Shown piece by piece: positions 1-8,180 of a DNA stretch of 35,000 bases. The notes beneath the pieces are model-generated. The model was not told where the DNA came from, ran no database searches, and worked only from the letters and a program-made list of their open reading frames with translations. The translations under genes and the position numbers were made by a program. Numbering within the stretch: the first letter of the stretch is position 1; every line of letters begins with the position of its first letter. Source of the stretch: Gammaproteobacteria bacterium (lineage in GTDB: Bacteria; Pseudomonadota; Gammaproteobacteria; SZUA-229); contig WFMW01000025.1 of NCBI GenBank assembly GCA_015488885.1, forward strand, positions 1-35,000, given 5' to 3'.

Positions 1-7
1 TTATCAT
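1..7 (-). other. Possible start of a truncated gene at the left edge
   Basis: Read on the minus strand, the first bases give AAAGGAG followed by C-ATG-ATAA at the window edge. This is a strong Shine-Dalgarno-like sequence, so a minus-strand gene probably begins here. The ATG at 7-5 is only one base from the GGAG, which is closer than usual. The true start may therefore be just outside the window. The product cannot be inferred. Confidence 0.35.
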
Positions 8-229
8 GCTCCTTTCAGATAATAGCCTAATTTTTTTATTATTGTTTGTTACCGGTTATAAGTAAATGCAAATTTTACTGGTATTTATTTTTTACAATAT
101 GACGGGATCCCGCGCTCTGCGTGGTCACTCATACCACGATTTAAGATAATCTGGTATCTATGTGGTAATCAAAAGTAGTGTTCAGGTTTTTTGTTATGTA
201 TACTTTCCCACATGGGAACAATGGAGAAA
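8..229. other. AT-rich spacer left of the pilin terminator
   Basis: No gene is visible here. The stretch is AT-rich and holds short inverted repeats: CGGGATCCCG near 103-112, ATACCA...TGGTAT between about 131 and 158, and TTCCC-acat-GGGAA near 206-219. It probably contains the promoter of the minus-strand gene that starts at or beyond the left edge. I could not pick a convincing -35/-10 pair. Confidence 0.3.
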
Positions 230-262
230 AAAGCCCTGCTGAATCAGCAGGGCTTTGAAAAA
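226..262 (-). terminator. Rho-independent terminator of the pilin gene
   Basis: A perfect 12-bp stem, AAAGCCCTGCTG / CAGCAGGGCTTT (230-241 and 245-256), surrounds a 3-base loop. On the minus strand the stem ends in a run of U. It lies about 35 bases after the pilin stop codon and isolates that gene as a single transcription unit. Confidence 0.88.
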
Positions 263-291
263 AAATATTAACTGGAGTATGGTCTAAGTGA

Positions 292-750
292 TTAACATAT
301 GCCAGCAGCTAGACATGTACTTGATGAGTCAACGGTCCAGGTGACAGAATTGTTAGCAGTTACTACTGGTTTTAACACATAAGTTTTACTATCCACGGCT
401 GCACTACCTGTTGCGGTAACTTTACCATCTGTGGCCATTGTCACTGAGGCGACATTTGCTGCATCCGCTGCCCCGGTTAATGCGCCTGCCACAACTGTAC
501 CTGCCGTGCTTCCGCCGGTGCCGCCGCCGTCAGCACAGTTTGTAAGACCATTACCTTGCTGAATACATAACTCAAATGCTGTTTTAATTGGCCCTGTAGC
601 CAGCACAACTTCAGAGAACTTGGCTTTTTTGGTATAGGTTTGATAAGCCGGTAAGGCAACCGATGCCAGAATGCCGATAATGGCAATCACGATCATTAAT
701 TCAATTAAAGTAAAACCCTGTTGGGCTTTATGTGTGGAAATCTTTCTCAT
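292..750 (-). CDS. pilA: Type IV major pilin (PilA-like prepilin)
   Basis: This encodes the structural subunit of type IV pili, the surface fibres used for twitching, attachment and DNA uptake. The 152-residue product has a short basic leader, [12 protein letters not shown], then [17 protein letters not shown]. That is the class III signal cut by prepilin peptidase PilD between Gly12 and Phe13, with the conserved Glu at mature position 5. Two cysteine pairs (C62/C72 and C146/C152) could form disulfides; the C-terminal pair resembles the D-region loop of pilins. An in-frame start 15 codons upstream would give an atypically long leader. The ATG at 750 has GGAGAG four bases ahead, so I chose it. 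The gene stands alone, with its own sigma-54-type promoter and terminator. The low-complexity Gly/Ala/Thr-rich middle (residues 75-105) may vary between strains. Whether this is the major or an accessory pilin cannot be settled from sequence, but the promoter type favours the major one. Confidence 0.9.
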   Translation of the reverse strand: MRKISTHKAQQGFTLIELMIVIAIIGILASVALPAYQTYTKKAKFSEVVLATGPIKTAFELCIQQGNGLTNCADGGGTGGSTAGTVVAGALTGAADAANVASVTMATDGKVTATGSAAVDSKTYVLKPVVTANNSVTWTVDSSSTCLAAGIC

Positions 751-853
751 GGTTCTCTCCGAGTAATTATTAACGGTTTTATTGTTGGATATCATTTTTT
801 ATTATCATTTTTGTCCTGATAGTCAGGCTACTTTTGCTTCTGCACTTTTAGTA

Positions 854-870
854 ATGCAGGCATAATGCCA
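854..870 (-). promoter_or_regulatory. Sigma-54 (-24/-12) promoter of the pilin gene
   Basis: The minus strand reads TGGCAT-TATGC-CTGCAT. GG and GC dinucleotides sit 12 bases apart, as in the RpoN consensus TGGCAC-N5-TTGCA. Transcription would start near 843-845, giving a leader of about 95 bases before the chosen pilin ATG. In Pseudomonas and relatives pilA is transcribed by RpoN and activated by PilR, which fits the gene downstream. Confidence 0.75.
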
Positions 871-957
871 ACTTTTTGGTAATCCATTTATAATATTTAA
901 TATCAGTGACTTATTATTGTTTTAAAGTGTCTTTCCGTCATGCAGAAAAGTCTGAAA

Positions 958-988
958 TTGTCAGTATGTGACAAAAATGTAAGACAGG
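958..988 (-). promoter_or_regulatory. Candidate enhancer sites upstream of the pilin promoter
   Basis: An inverted repeat TTGTCA-gtatg-TGACAA (958-974) is followed by another GACA at 983-986, about 110-140 bases upstream of the predicted start site. TGTC-containing sites at a similar distance are bound by PilR in Pseudomonas aeruginosa. The assignment rests on position and the TGTC core only. The repeat could instead belong to the 3' region of hemF. Confidence 0.4.
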
Positions 989-1013
989 GTCGCGGATTCT
1001 TTGGGCCGACACA

Positions 1014-1940
1014 TTACTCTGCCAGCCAGTCTCTGGGCTGGAGATAGTAGTCATACAGTTCGGCTTCGCGGCTGTCGGCGGCAAACTGTTTGTTGTAGCT
1101 GAAATGCACCACGGGTGGCAGTGACATTAAGATGGATTCAGTGCGGCCACCGGTTTGCAGGCCGAACAGGGTGCCACGGTCATAAACCAGATTGAATTCC
1201 ACATAACGCCCGCGTCGATAGAGCTGAAAGTCTTTTTCTGCTGCGCTATACGGGGTTGTTTTTCTTCTGGCCACAATCGGGCGGTAGGCTTTAATATACT
1301 GATTGCCAACGCGTTGCATAAAAGCGAAACTTTGCACAAACCCGTCTTCATTCAAATCGTCAAAAAACAGCCCGCCAATGCCGCGTTGTTCCTGCCGGTG
1401 CTTGATATAGAAATAGTCATCACACCATTTTTTGTATTTTTCATAGGTGCCCGGTCCGAATGGTTCACAGGCCTGCCTGGCGCTCTGGTGCCACTGAATG
1501 CAATCTTCTTTATAGGCATAATAGGGGGTTAGATCAAAGCCGCCGCCAAACCACCAGACAGGAGCGGCGTTGTCTTTGGTGGCAATAAAAAAGCGTACAT
1601 TGGCGTGCGAGGTGGGAATATGCGGGTTATTGGGGTGAATGACCAGCGATACCCCCATGGCCTGAAACTGTCGCCCGGCAAGTTCGGGGCGGTGGGCGGT
1701 TGCCGAAGCAGGTAACTGTTTGCCGCTGACATGTGAAAAATTAACCCCGGCCTGTTCAAAGACATCGCCCTGAGTTAATACACGGGTAATGCCGCCACCA
1801 TTACCCGCTTCGCGCTGCCATTCATCGGTGATAAAAGTCTGTTTGCCATCTTCCTCGGCAAGTTGCTGGCAGATATCCTGTTGCATCGACAGCAAATAGG
1901 TTTTTACGGCATGGATATCGGGTTCATTGTTATTATTCAT
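1014..1940 (-). CDS. hemF: Oxygen-dependent coproporphyrinogen-III oxidase
   Basis: HemF converts coproporphyrinogen III to protoporphyrinogen IX in the cytoplasm, using O2 for two oxidative decarboxylations in haem synthesis. The 308-residue length matches the family. Family blocks are clear: the N-terminal [15 protein letters not shown] (41-55), [14 protein letters not shown] (105-118), [13 protein letters not shown] (129-141), [11 protein letters not shown] (187-197), and the C-terminal [13 protein letters not shown]...[12 protein letters not shown]. The start at 1940 is preceded by GAGAAG at good spacing and lies 24 bases after the tsaC stop, so the two are probably cotranscribed. The tsaC-hemF neighbourhood is conserved in pseudomonads, where aroE often follows. 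Here aroE is absent and the pilin gene takes its place. Confidence 0.95.
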   Translation of the reverse strand: MNNNNEPDIHAVKTYLLSMQQDICQQLAEEDGKQTFITDEWQREAGNGGGITRVLTQGDVFEQAGVNFSHVSGKQLPASATAHRPELAGRQFQAMGVSLVIHPNNPHIPTSHANVRFFIATKDNAAPVWWFGGGFDLTPYYAYKEDCIQWHQSARQACEPFGPGTYEKYKKWCDDYFYIKHRQEQRGIGGLFFDDLNEDGFVQSFAFMQRVGNQYIKAYRPIVARRKTTPYSAAEKDFQLYRRGRYVEFNLVYDRGTLFGLQTGGRTESILMSLPPVVHFSYNKQFAADSREAELYDYYLQPRDWLAE

Positions 1941-1964
1941 GGAAATCTTCTCATTGATAATTAT

Positions 1965-2528
1965 TCAGCGGCGAACAGCCTGGTTATTGTTCAGCTGTTT
2001 AATGGTGGAAGCTTTGTCGCTACGGTTATGGTGTGACTGTAACAGCAGATCTATCCGACTGCCAAACTTGCTTCGTAATGCCAGCAGGCTGTGCACGGGG
2101 TGCTGGCCATGAATATTGGCACTGGTCGAAACCATGGGGCGCTGCAACAGGGCGCAAAGCTGTCTGGTAAGCGGGTCATGGCTGAGGCGAATCGCGATGC
2201 TGTGATCGTTGGCGGTTAACCAGCACGGTGCATCCGGGTGCGCTGGAACAATCCAGCTGGTTGGCTCAGGGGGGGCGCAAAGTTTGGTATAAAGGGATGG
2301 CTGCTGAAAAATATCGACCCGGATAAAGCCAGAAAAGTATTCCACTTGACTGGCAAGCAGAATACAGGGTTGCTGTATCGGTCGCTGTTTAATTTGATTG
2401 AGACGCGCCACCGCGAACCGGTTAGCTGGGTCACAGCTTAAGCCAAACAGGGTGTCGGTCGGGTAGGCAATAATGCCACCGGAAAGTAAAACCTGTTTGG
2501 CAAGACGTAACTGAAAAGCACTGGTCAT
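1965..2528 (-). CDS. tsaC: Threonylcarbamoyl-AMP synthase (TsaC/YrdC/Sua5 family)
   Basis: TsaC makes threonylcarbamoyl-AMP from threonine, bicarbonate and ATP, the first step of t6A37 formation on ANN-decoding tRNAs. The 187-residue product from the ATG at 2528 aligns along its length with the short TsaC form, which lacks the Sua5 C-terminal domain. Recognisable blocks are GGIIAYPTDTLFGLSCDP (17-34), the KQRP nucleotide-site motif (47-50) and MVSTSAN (132-138). A longer in-frame reading to 2633 runs into topA and adds a Lys-rich extension with no family counterpart, so I rejected that start. The ATG has no good Shine-Dalgarno, and translation may be coupled to topA, whose stop is 28 bases upstream. 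The usual WPGP-x-T block is replaced by CAPPEPTSWIVPA (84-96), a visible departure from the family. Confidence 0.88.
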   Translation of the reverse strand: MTSAFQLRLAKQVLLSGGIIAYPTDTLFGLSCDPANRFAVARLNQIKQRPIQQPCILLASQVEYFSGFIRVDIFQQPSLYTKLCAPPEPTSWIVPAHPDAPCWLTANDHSIAIRLSHDPLTRQLCALLQRPMVSTSANIHGQHPVHSLLALRSKFGSRIDLLLQSHHNRSDKASTIKQLNNNQAVRR

Positions 2529-2556
2529 ATAGATGAATACAGGAAGGATGCATGAA

Positions 2557-5019
2557 TCAGGGGTTTTTAACCGCTGATTTTTTAGCCGTTTTTTTTCTGA
2601 CTGTTTTTTTCTTTGCAGTGGTTTTTTTAACACTGCGTTTTTTCACGGATTTTTTCCTGGTGATTTTTTTCTTGCTGGTCTTTTTGACGGCCTTTTTCTT
2701 CAGAGGTTTTTTCTTGCTACGTTTTAGTGGTGCAGCTGCCAGCAGTTCTTCACATTCCTGCTGACTAAGTGAGGCGGGTTCACGGTCTTTGGGAATTTTG
2801 GCGTTTTTGGTGCCATCGGTAATATAGGGGCCATAACGCCCGTTTAACACTTCGATATCGGTGCCGGGGAAAGCCTTGATGTGTTTATTGGCATCGAATT
2901 CTTTTTTGGCGCGAACCAGCTCCATGGCCTGTTCGTGGGTGATATTATACGGGTCGATACCGCGTTCCTGATACGCTTTGTTGATGGAAACAAATTTGCT
3001 GCCGTATTTTACATAGGGGCCAAACCGCCCATAGTTGGTTGACAGCGGTTCGTCTTCATCAGTTTTACCCAGATCACGTGGCAGTTGTAACAGGAAATAG
3101 ACGTCATCAAGGGTGATGTCGGCCATTTTCTGCCCTGGTCGCAGGCTGGCAAAACGGGGTTTTTCTTCATCATCCTTGTCACCAATCTGCACAAAAGGCC
3201 CATACGGCCCCATGCGCACGGTAATCGGTTTACCGGTGGCTTCATCCGTGCCAATCAGGCGTGACTGTGCTACATCGGCGCGACTGACATTTTCTTCAAT
3301 GTGGTCAACCGTTTGTTTGAACGGCGACCAGAATTGCTCTAACAACGGTATCCATTCGTGTTCGCCACGGGCAATGGCATCGAGTTCATCTTCCAGTTCG
3401 GCGGTAAATTCGTAGTCAACATATTTGGTGAAATACTGGGTAAGGAAGGTAATAACAATGCGGCCAATATCGGTCGGCGTGAAACGCCGATTCTCCAGTT
3501 CGACATAATTTCTACTTACCAGAGTGGTGATAATGCTGGCATAGGTGGAGGGGCGGCCAATGCCGTATTCTTCCAGGGTTTTAACCAGACTGGCTTCGGT
3601 GAATCGGGGTGGCGGCTCGGTAAAGTGCTGTTCATTACGGATTTCCAGCAGGTCGATCTGTTCACCCTGAATGAGTTCGGGGAGTAATTTTTCTTTATTA
3701 TCATCCGCCTTGCTGTCATCCCTGCCTTCCATATAGACCGACATAAAGCCGGGGTATTTAATGCTGGAACCTGCTGCCCGGAACAGATTGCCATCCCCAC
3801 AGGCCAGATCAACACTGACGGTGTTAAGGGTGGCGTGAATCATCTGGCAGGCCATGGTGCGTTTCCAGATCAGCTGATATAAGGCGAACTGGTCAGGGGT
3901 TAAATGGCTTTTGATGGCTTCCGGGAGATGGCGCACTGAGGTTGGACGAATCGCCTCGTGGGCTTCCTGCGCGTTTTTTGATTTGTTTTTGAACAGGCGA
4001 ATGGAATCTGGCAGGTTGTTTTTACCAAAACGTTCAGCGATGACAGCGCGAATTTCATCCAGCGCTTCATTGGCCAGATGCAAGGAATCGGTTCGCATAT
4101 AGGTAATCAGGCCGACCGTTTCGCCACCGATATCAATGCCTTCATACAGGTTCTGAGCAGTGCGCATGGTGCGCTGGGTGGAGAATCGCAGTTTTCGCGC
4201 GGCCTCCTGCTGCAAGGTCGAGGTGGTGAACGGGGGTGAAGGATTACGTTTCCTTTCTTTTTTCTCGATTTTGGCCACGCTGAGGTGACCGTTGGCGGCA
4301 TGGAGCAGCGTGTCTCTGGCCGCAGTGGCTGCAGCGGTATCGGTAATGCTGAACTGTTTTATTTTTTCATTTTTGTACAGGCTGAGTTTACTGCTGAACG
4401 GCTGATTATTTTTAGTGACATCGGCTTCGATCGTCCAGTATTCTTTGGGTTCAAAGGCTTCGATGGCTTCTTCACGTTCAACAATTAACCTTAGCGCCGG
4501 GCTTTGTACGCGACCGGCAGACAGTCCACGCTGGACTTTTTTCCACAGTAAAGGTGACAGGTTAAAACCCACCAGATAATCGAGGGCGCGGCGTGACTGT
4601 TGCGCGTTAACCAGATTCATCGCCAGTTTTCCGGGTGAGGCAATGGCTTCCTGAATGGCGCGTCTGGTTATTTCATTAAATGCCACGCGGTGCACATTGA
4701 TATGATCAAGCAGCTTTTTTTCGCGTAACAGTTCGTATAAATGCCAGGAAATCGCTTCACCTTCACGGTCAAGGTCAGTGGCAAGGTAGAGGGTATCGGC
4801 TTTTTTCAGAAACTTGATGATTTTATCAACATGCTTCTGGTTGCGTTCGATCAGCTGATATTTCATCTTGAAGCCATGTTCGATATCAATGGCACCTTCC
4901 TTGGGGATCAAATCACGCACATGGCCATATGAGGCAAGCACTTTATAGTCTTTACCCAGGTATTTTTCGATGGTTTTTGCTTTGGCCGGTGATTCGACAA
5001 TGACCAGGTTTTTGCTCAT
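2557..5019 (-). CDS. topA: DNA topoisomerase I with lysine-rich tail
   Basis: This type IA topoisomerase relaxes negative supercoils by single-strand passage. The 820-residue product starts with a TOPRIM domain: VIVESPAKAKTIEKYLG (6-22, Glu9) and the metal-binding TDLDREGE (81-88). The catalytic Tyr307 lies in GLITYMRTDS. The C-terminal half carries three short topo_C-type repeats with GPYGPFVQIG, RFGPYVKYG and RYGPYITDG cores. I see no four-cysteine zinc ribbons, unlike E. coli TopA. Instead the last 55 or so residues (from about 765) are almost entirely Lys with Arg, Ser, Thr, Ala and Val, a histone H1-like tail. The gene sits between smg and tsaC, the position held in E. coli by yrdD, a small zinc-ribbon homologue of the TopA tail. 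Confidence 0.96.
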   Translation of the reverse strand: MSKNLVIVESPAKAKTIEKYLGKDYKVLASYGHVRDLIPKEGAIDIEHGFKMKYQLIERNQKHVDKIIKFLKKADTLYLATDLDREGEAISWHLYELLREKKLLDHINVHRVAFNEITRRAIQEAIASPGKLAMNLVNAQQSRRALDYLVGFNLSPLLWKKVQRGLSAGRVQSPALRLIVEREEAIEAFEPKEYWTIEADVTKNNQPFSSKLSLYKNEKIKQFSITDTAAATAARDTLLHAANGHLSVAKIEKKERKRNPSPPFTTSTLQQEAARKLRFSTQRTMRTAQNLYEGIDIGGETVGLITYMRTDSLHLANEALDEIRAVIAERFGKNNLPDSIRLFKNKSKNAQEAHEAIRPTSVRHLPEAIKSHLTPDQFALYQLIWKRTMACQMIHATLNTVSVDLACGDGNLFRAAGSSIKYPGFMSVYMEGRDDSKADDNKEKLLPELIQGEQIDLLEIRNEQHFTEPPPRFTEASLVKTLEEYGIGRPSTYASIITTLVSRNYVELENRRFTPTDIGRIVITFLTQYFTKYVDYEFTAELEDELDAIARGEHEWIPLLEQFWSPFKQTVDHIEENVSRADVAQSRLIGTDEATGKPITVRMGPYGPFVQIGDKDDEEKPRFASLRPGQKMADITLDDVYFLLQLPRDLGKTDEDEPLSTNYGRFGPYVKYGSKFVSINKAYQERGIDPYNITHEQAMELVRAKKEFDANKHIKAFPGTDIEVLNGRYGPYITDGTKNAKIPKDREPASLSQQECEELLAAAPLKRSKKKPLKKKAVKKTSKKKITRKKSVKKRSVKKTTAKKKTVRKKTAKKSAVKNP

Positions 5020-5067
5020 AGTAATTTCTTCACAAAGGGGTAATGTTATTGTATGAAAAGGATAATA

Positions 5068-5562
5068 TTATTGTATGTAGGTGTAGGTATTGTCGAAGAT
5101 GAGGCTTTCCATCAAGGCAAAGGCATTTTCTTCACCAGGGTAGGCGTGTAGAACAATCATAATAATCCATTTTACCTGCTCGGTATCCAGGGGCTGACCA
5201 AGCGCGATGACGCGGTCAAGGATAAGTTCGCGGGTGACGGTGGTTAATATCCCCGATTGTTGCAGAAAACCGATAAAGTTGATGCTTTCCTGATTAAGCA
5301 GGGCTTTTTCTTCTTCGCTATAAATGCGCACACTGGTGGCTCGAATCTGCGCAAGGCGTTTGCTGTCACTGACCAGCGCCAGGTCTTCAAGCCAGTCGAA
5401 AGCCTGGTTAATTTCAACATGTTGAAATCCCATTTGTTCGAGACGTGTCTGGATGGTGTCACGTTCGTCGGCAACGCTACTGTTTTCAAGCCCGTCATCA
5501 TCACCCAGATAACGCTCAAATAAAAACATCAGTACATCGACGACAGACTGTTTAAGTATCAT
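5068..5562 (-). CDS. smg: Smg family protein (DUF494)
   Basis: This 164-residue acidic protein belongs to the Smg/DUF494 family, named for its position next to smf (dprA). Its biochemical role is not established. It shows the family's N-terminal VLMFLFERYL segment, the central GF...EINQAFDWLEDLA block (residues 45-63) and the C-terminal helix around EQVKWIIMIVLHAYPGEENAFALMESLIF. It lies 85 bases downstream of dprA and 48 bases upstream of topA on the same strand, probably in one transcript. Recognition rests on sequence pattern plus the conserved dprA-smg order. Confidence 0.9.
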   Translation of the reverse strand: MILKQSVVDVLMFLFERYLGDDDGLENSSVADERDTIQTRLEQMGFQHVEINQAFDWLEDLALVSDSKRLAQIRATSVRIYSEEEKALLNQESINFIGFLQQSGILTTVTRELILDRVIALGQPLDTEQVKWIIMIVLHAYPGEENAFALMESLIFDNTYTYIQ

Positions 5563-5647
5563 TTTATGTCATTCCCGAAAATCTTTGGTATAAGTACACT
5601 TTTTTAACCCTGCTGACTCAAAATAAGCCTGAATGAGCGTGATGGTA

Positions 5648-6790
5648 TCAATAATGCCCTGCTGAATCATTGTTACTGGCAGCACGGCTGTACAGGCCAT
5701 CCTGACTAATAATGAGGCCTTCAAGCTCCATAATCAATAACATAGAAGCGATCTCGGCGGCATTATAGTGGCTCAGGTTGACCAGTTCATCAATGCTTGT
5801 GGGTTCGTAAGCAAGGCATTTCAGCAGTTTTTGGTGATCCGGGTCAAGTGTCTGGGTGAAATCAGTGGGGTTTTTTTTATCTGAATCGGTATTTTGATGC
5901 ACCTGAGACGATGTTATTTGCAGGTGAGGGCTTAGTTCTTCGAGTATATCACTGGCCGTTTCAACCAGCTTGGCACCCTGGCGAATTAACTGATGGCAAC
6001 CCCTTGCCATGGGGTTATGGATAGAACCCGGAATGGCAAAAACTTCCTTGTTTTGCTCCAGTGCCTGATTAGCGGTAATTAGCGAACCGCTTTTACGTGC
6101 CGCTTCCACCACCAGTGTGCCTATGGATAAGCCACTGATAATCCGGTTACGTCGCGGAAATAAACCCCGAGCAGGTTCAGTGCCGATGGGGACTTCGGCA
6201 ACAAGAGCACCTGCACGGCTAATGTTGTGTGCCAGTTGCTGGTGTTTTGCCGGGTACACCAGATCGAGGCCGTGAGCAACCAGGGCGATGGTTCCGCCGA
6301 TACCTTCCAGCGCGCCTTCATGACTGGCACCATCAATACCGCTGGCAAGGCCGCTGGTAATGGTTATGCCGGCATGGGACAGATGGCGGGCAAAATCACG
6401 TGCGGTTTGCAGCCCGCTGGCGGTCGGGGTACGGCTACCCACCATGGCAAGCTGTGGCTGGATGAGATAGTCGGGGTCACCGCGTACAAATAATATCGCG
6501 GGGGCATCAGCCAGTTGTTGCAGCCGTGGCGGGTAGTGTCTGTCCAGCAGGGTGATAATATGGTGGTTTTCGGCTTGCTCAAGCCAGTTCAGGTCGGCCT
6601 GAATTAGCTCGGGGTCAGGATGCAGAATGGCATCAATGCTCTGCTGATTGATCCGGCAATCATTCAATTCAGTGCGACGGGTAGCGAGAATATTTTCTGC
6701 ACTGCCAAATTGCTGAATTAAATGACGAAAGGTTTTTGCCCCGATACCGGGAGTGTGCAACAGGTGCAGCCAGGCGGTGAGTGTGTTCAT
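5648..6790 (-). CDS. dprA: DNA-processing protein DprA (Smf)
   Basis: DprA protects incoming single-stranded DNA during natural transformation and loads RecA onto it. The 380-residue protein has an N-terminal helix-hairpin-helix-like segment (LLHTPGIGAKTF, 10-21). The extended Rossmann fold follows, with MVGSRTPTASG (116-126), the ssDNA-binding SGLASGIDGASHEGAL (146-161), GLDLVYPAKH and FPRRNRIISGLS. The C-terminal winged-helix (DML1-like) region contains SIDELVNLSHYNAAEIASMLLIMELEGLI. The length matches full-length three-domain DprA. Together with the type IV pilin gene in this window it is compatible with competence, but DprA is widespread in non-competent bacteria too. The gap to the LysM gene is 151 bases and holds short tandem repeats. 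Confidence 0.95.
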   Translation of the reverse strand: MNTLTAWLHLLHTPGIGAKTFRHLIQQFGSAENILATRRTELNDCRINQQSIDAILHPDPELIQADLNWLEQAENHHIITLLDRHYPPRLQQLADAPAILFVRGDPDYLIQPQLAMVGSRTPTASGLQTARDFARHLSHAGITITSGLASGIDGASHEGALEGIGGTIALVAHGLDLVYPAKHQQLAHNISRAGALVAEVPIGTEPARGLFPRRNRIISGLSIGTLVVEAARKSGSLITANQALEQNKEVFAIPGSIHNPMARGCHQLIRQGAKLVETASDILEELSPHLQITSSQVHQNTDSDKKNPTDFTQTLDPDHQKLLKCLAYEPTSIDELVNLSHYNAAEIASMLLIMELEGLIISQDGLYSRAASNNDSAGHY

Positions 6791-6867
6791 CCTTTACTGT
6801 TACGGTGATGTGCTGATGTGATGTGTTGATACAGATCAGCTAGTTTATACAGACGGGCAACTAATTT

Positions 6868-6929
6868 CCATCTAAGATCCGTCCATCTAAGATCCGTCCA
6901 TATCAGGTCAGGTCAATGGCAGGTCAGGG
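6868..6929. repeat. Short tandem repeats in the LysM-dprA gap
   Basis: Two perfect copies of the 15-mer CCATCTAAGATCCGT lie head to tail at 6868-6882 and 6883-6897, followed by a partial third copy and three AGGTC units (about 6905-6928). They sit between the LysM gene stop and the dprA start, within the probable transcript. Repeats of this kind arise by replication slippage. No regulatory role is evident. Confidence 0.7.
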
Positions 6930-6941
6930 TGAATTAAAATT

Positions 6942-8096
6942 TTATGGTGTTGCTACCCTGTCATCCGTGTGGATGATCCGTGTTGAATTAAGTACCAGTG
7001 CGTAACTGACGCGATCAAAAGTTTTGAAGATCATAATCAGGCCACTACGTTCGTCAGGCAGGCGTACCTTAACGTCTGCTTGATGGCCATAGCTATCATG
7101 CACAATATTACCTTTGGCATAAGTAGCCAGTAAATTGCCAACTTCCAGCCCGTCACGTTCACCCTTGTTAATGACCAGAACCTGATATTCACCCACACCA
7201 AACAGTGCATCAAATAATGAAACCACACGACCGTCTATGGGAACATCCGGTGGTTTCGGGAAAAACTGACTGTCCAGTTTGCTTTTATCTTCCGGTAGTA
7301 AACGATCACCAATTAAAATTTCACGTTTATTGAAGGTGATTTTGCCAGTAGCCGGGTCGCCATATTTGCTAATGTGTATGTCACCGGCATATTCCGCTTC
7401 ATAGCCGAGAACTTTTTTCGTTTCCGGGTCGATCAATGCTCTGCCGGGATGGAAAACCGCAAAACGTGTGCGTTCCTTATCAATTTCGCCACGTATATAA
7501 ACACGATTACCAACGCCTAAAATAAGATGCGTATCATCGCTACCGACAATATAAGGGGCATCTTTAAGTTGTTTTTTAGTGACCACACGGGGGCGGTTTA
7601 AAAATTGACGGATTGCATCGGCAGGTATAGAAGGAATATTAGTCACCAGCGCTGTCGCACGTATACGCGGGCTGAGTTTGACTTCGCGTTCCTGGCCGGG
7701 CTGATTATTTTGTGTAGAACGGTTAAGCAGAATATGTGGGTTGCCATTCACATAAGTAAGCGTCAGTATATCGCCAGGGTAGATCAGGTGCGGGTTTTTT
7801 ACCTGCGGGTTACTTTGCCAGATTTGCGGCCAGTACCATGGATCACGCAGGAAAAGACTGGCAATATCCCATAATGTATCGCCTTTTTTTACGGTGTATT
7901 GTAGCGGATGGCTGGCTTTAAGCTGTATTTTTTTGGGGGCTGTGGTCTGCTGGTGCGGGTTAACGCTTGCCACTGGCGCTGTCGGTGCCGCTTTTTTTGC
8001 TATCGGGCGTGGTTGTGATGTACTACAGGCATATAGCCCTGTAAGCAGTAATAAGGGTAAAATAGGTTTTAGAAAAAGGCGTTGAGATAGATTCAT
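6942..8096 (-). CDS. LysM-domain lipoprotein
   Basis: This is a predicted outer-membrane or periplasmic lipoprotein that binds peptidoglycan. From the ATG at 8096 the 384-residue product has a lipoprotein signal: basic MNLSQRLFLK, a hydrophobic stretch and lipobox LYAC with Cys24. A Pro/Ala/Lys-rich linker leads to a single LysM domain (about 65-113: YTVKKGDTLWDIA...NPHLIYPGDIL). The remaining 270 residues have no motif I recognise by name. The further-upstream in-frame start (8150) would put 18 extra residues before the signal peptide, so I prefer 8096. A LysM protein between dprA and def is conserved in Pseudomonas and relatives (PA0020 type), where its function is undetermined. Confidence 0.85.
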   Translation of the reverse strand: MNLSQRLFLKPILPLLLLTGLYACSTSQPRPIAKKAAPTAPVASVNPHQQTTAPKKIQLKASHPLQYTVKKGDTLWDIASLFLRDPWYWPQIWQSNPQVKNPHLIYPGDILTLTYVNGNPHILLNRSTQNNQPGQEREVKLSPRIRATALVTNIPSIPADAIRQFLNRPRVVTKKQLKDAPYIVGSDDTHLILGVGNRVYIRGEIDKERTRFAVFHPGRALIDPETKKVLGYEAEYAGDIHISKYGDPATGKITFNKREILIGDRLLPEDKSKLDSQFFPKPPDVPIDGRVVSLFDALFGVGEYQVLVINKGERDGLEVGNLLATYAKGNIVHDSYGHQADVKVRLPDERSGLIMIFKTFDRVSYALVLNSTRIIHTDDRVATP

Positions 8097-8180
8097 TATT
8101 CTTGTGCTGATTTTTTTTAATGAGTGTAGCAGAAATATAAAGTTAAGCATTAAACCCGTGTTTTTTTATACAATATTATT

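Noticed and set aside
1155-1532. 125-codon plus-strand frame opposite hemF
   Set aside because: It is antisense to a well-conserved hemF, has no recognisable domain and no ribosome site. It is a shadow of codon usage.
2529-2633. N-terminal extension of TsaC
   Set aside because: The extra 35 residues come from topA tail DNA in another frame and have no TsaC counterpart.
2552-2764. Phe/Leu-rich plus-strand frame resembling a membrane peptide
   Set aside because: It is the antisense of the Lys-rich topA tail; AAA/AAG runs read backwards as Phe and Leu.
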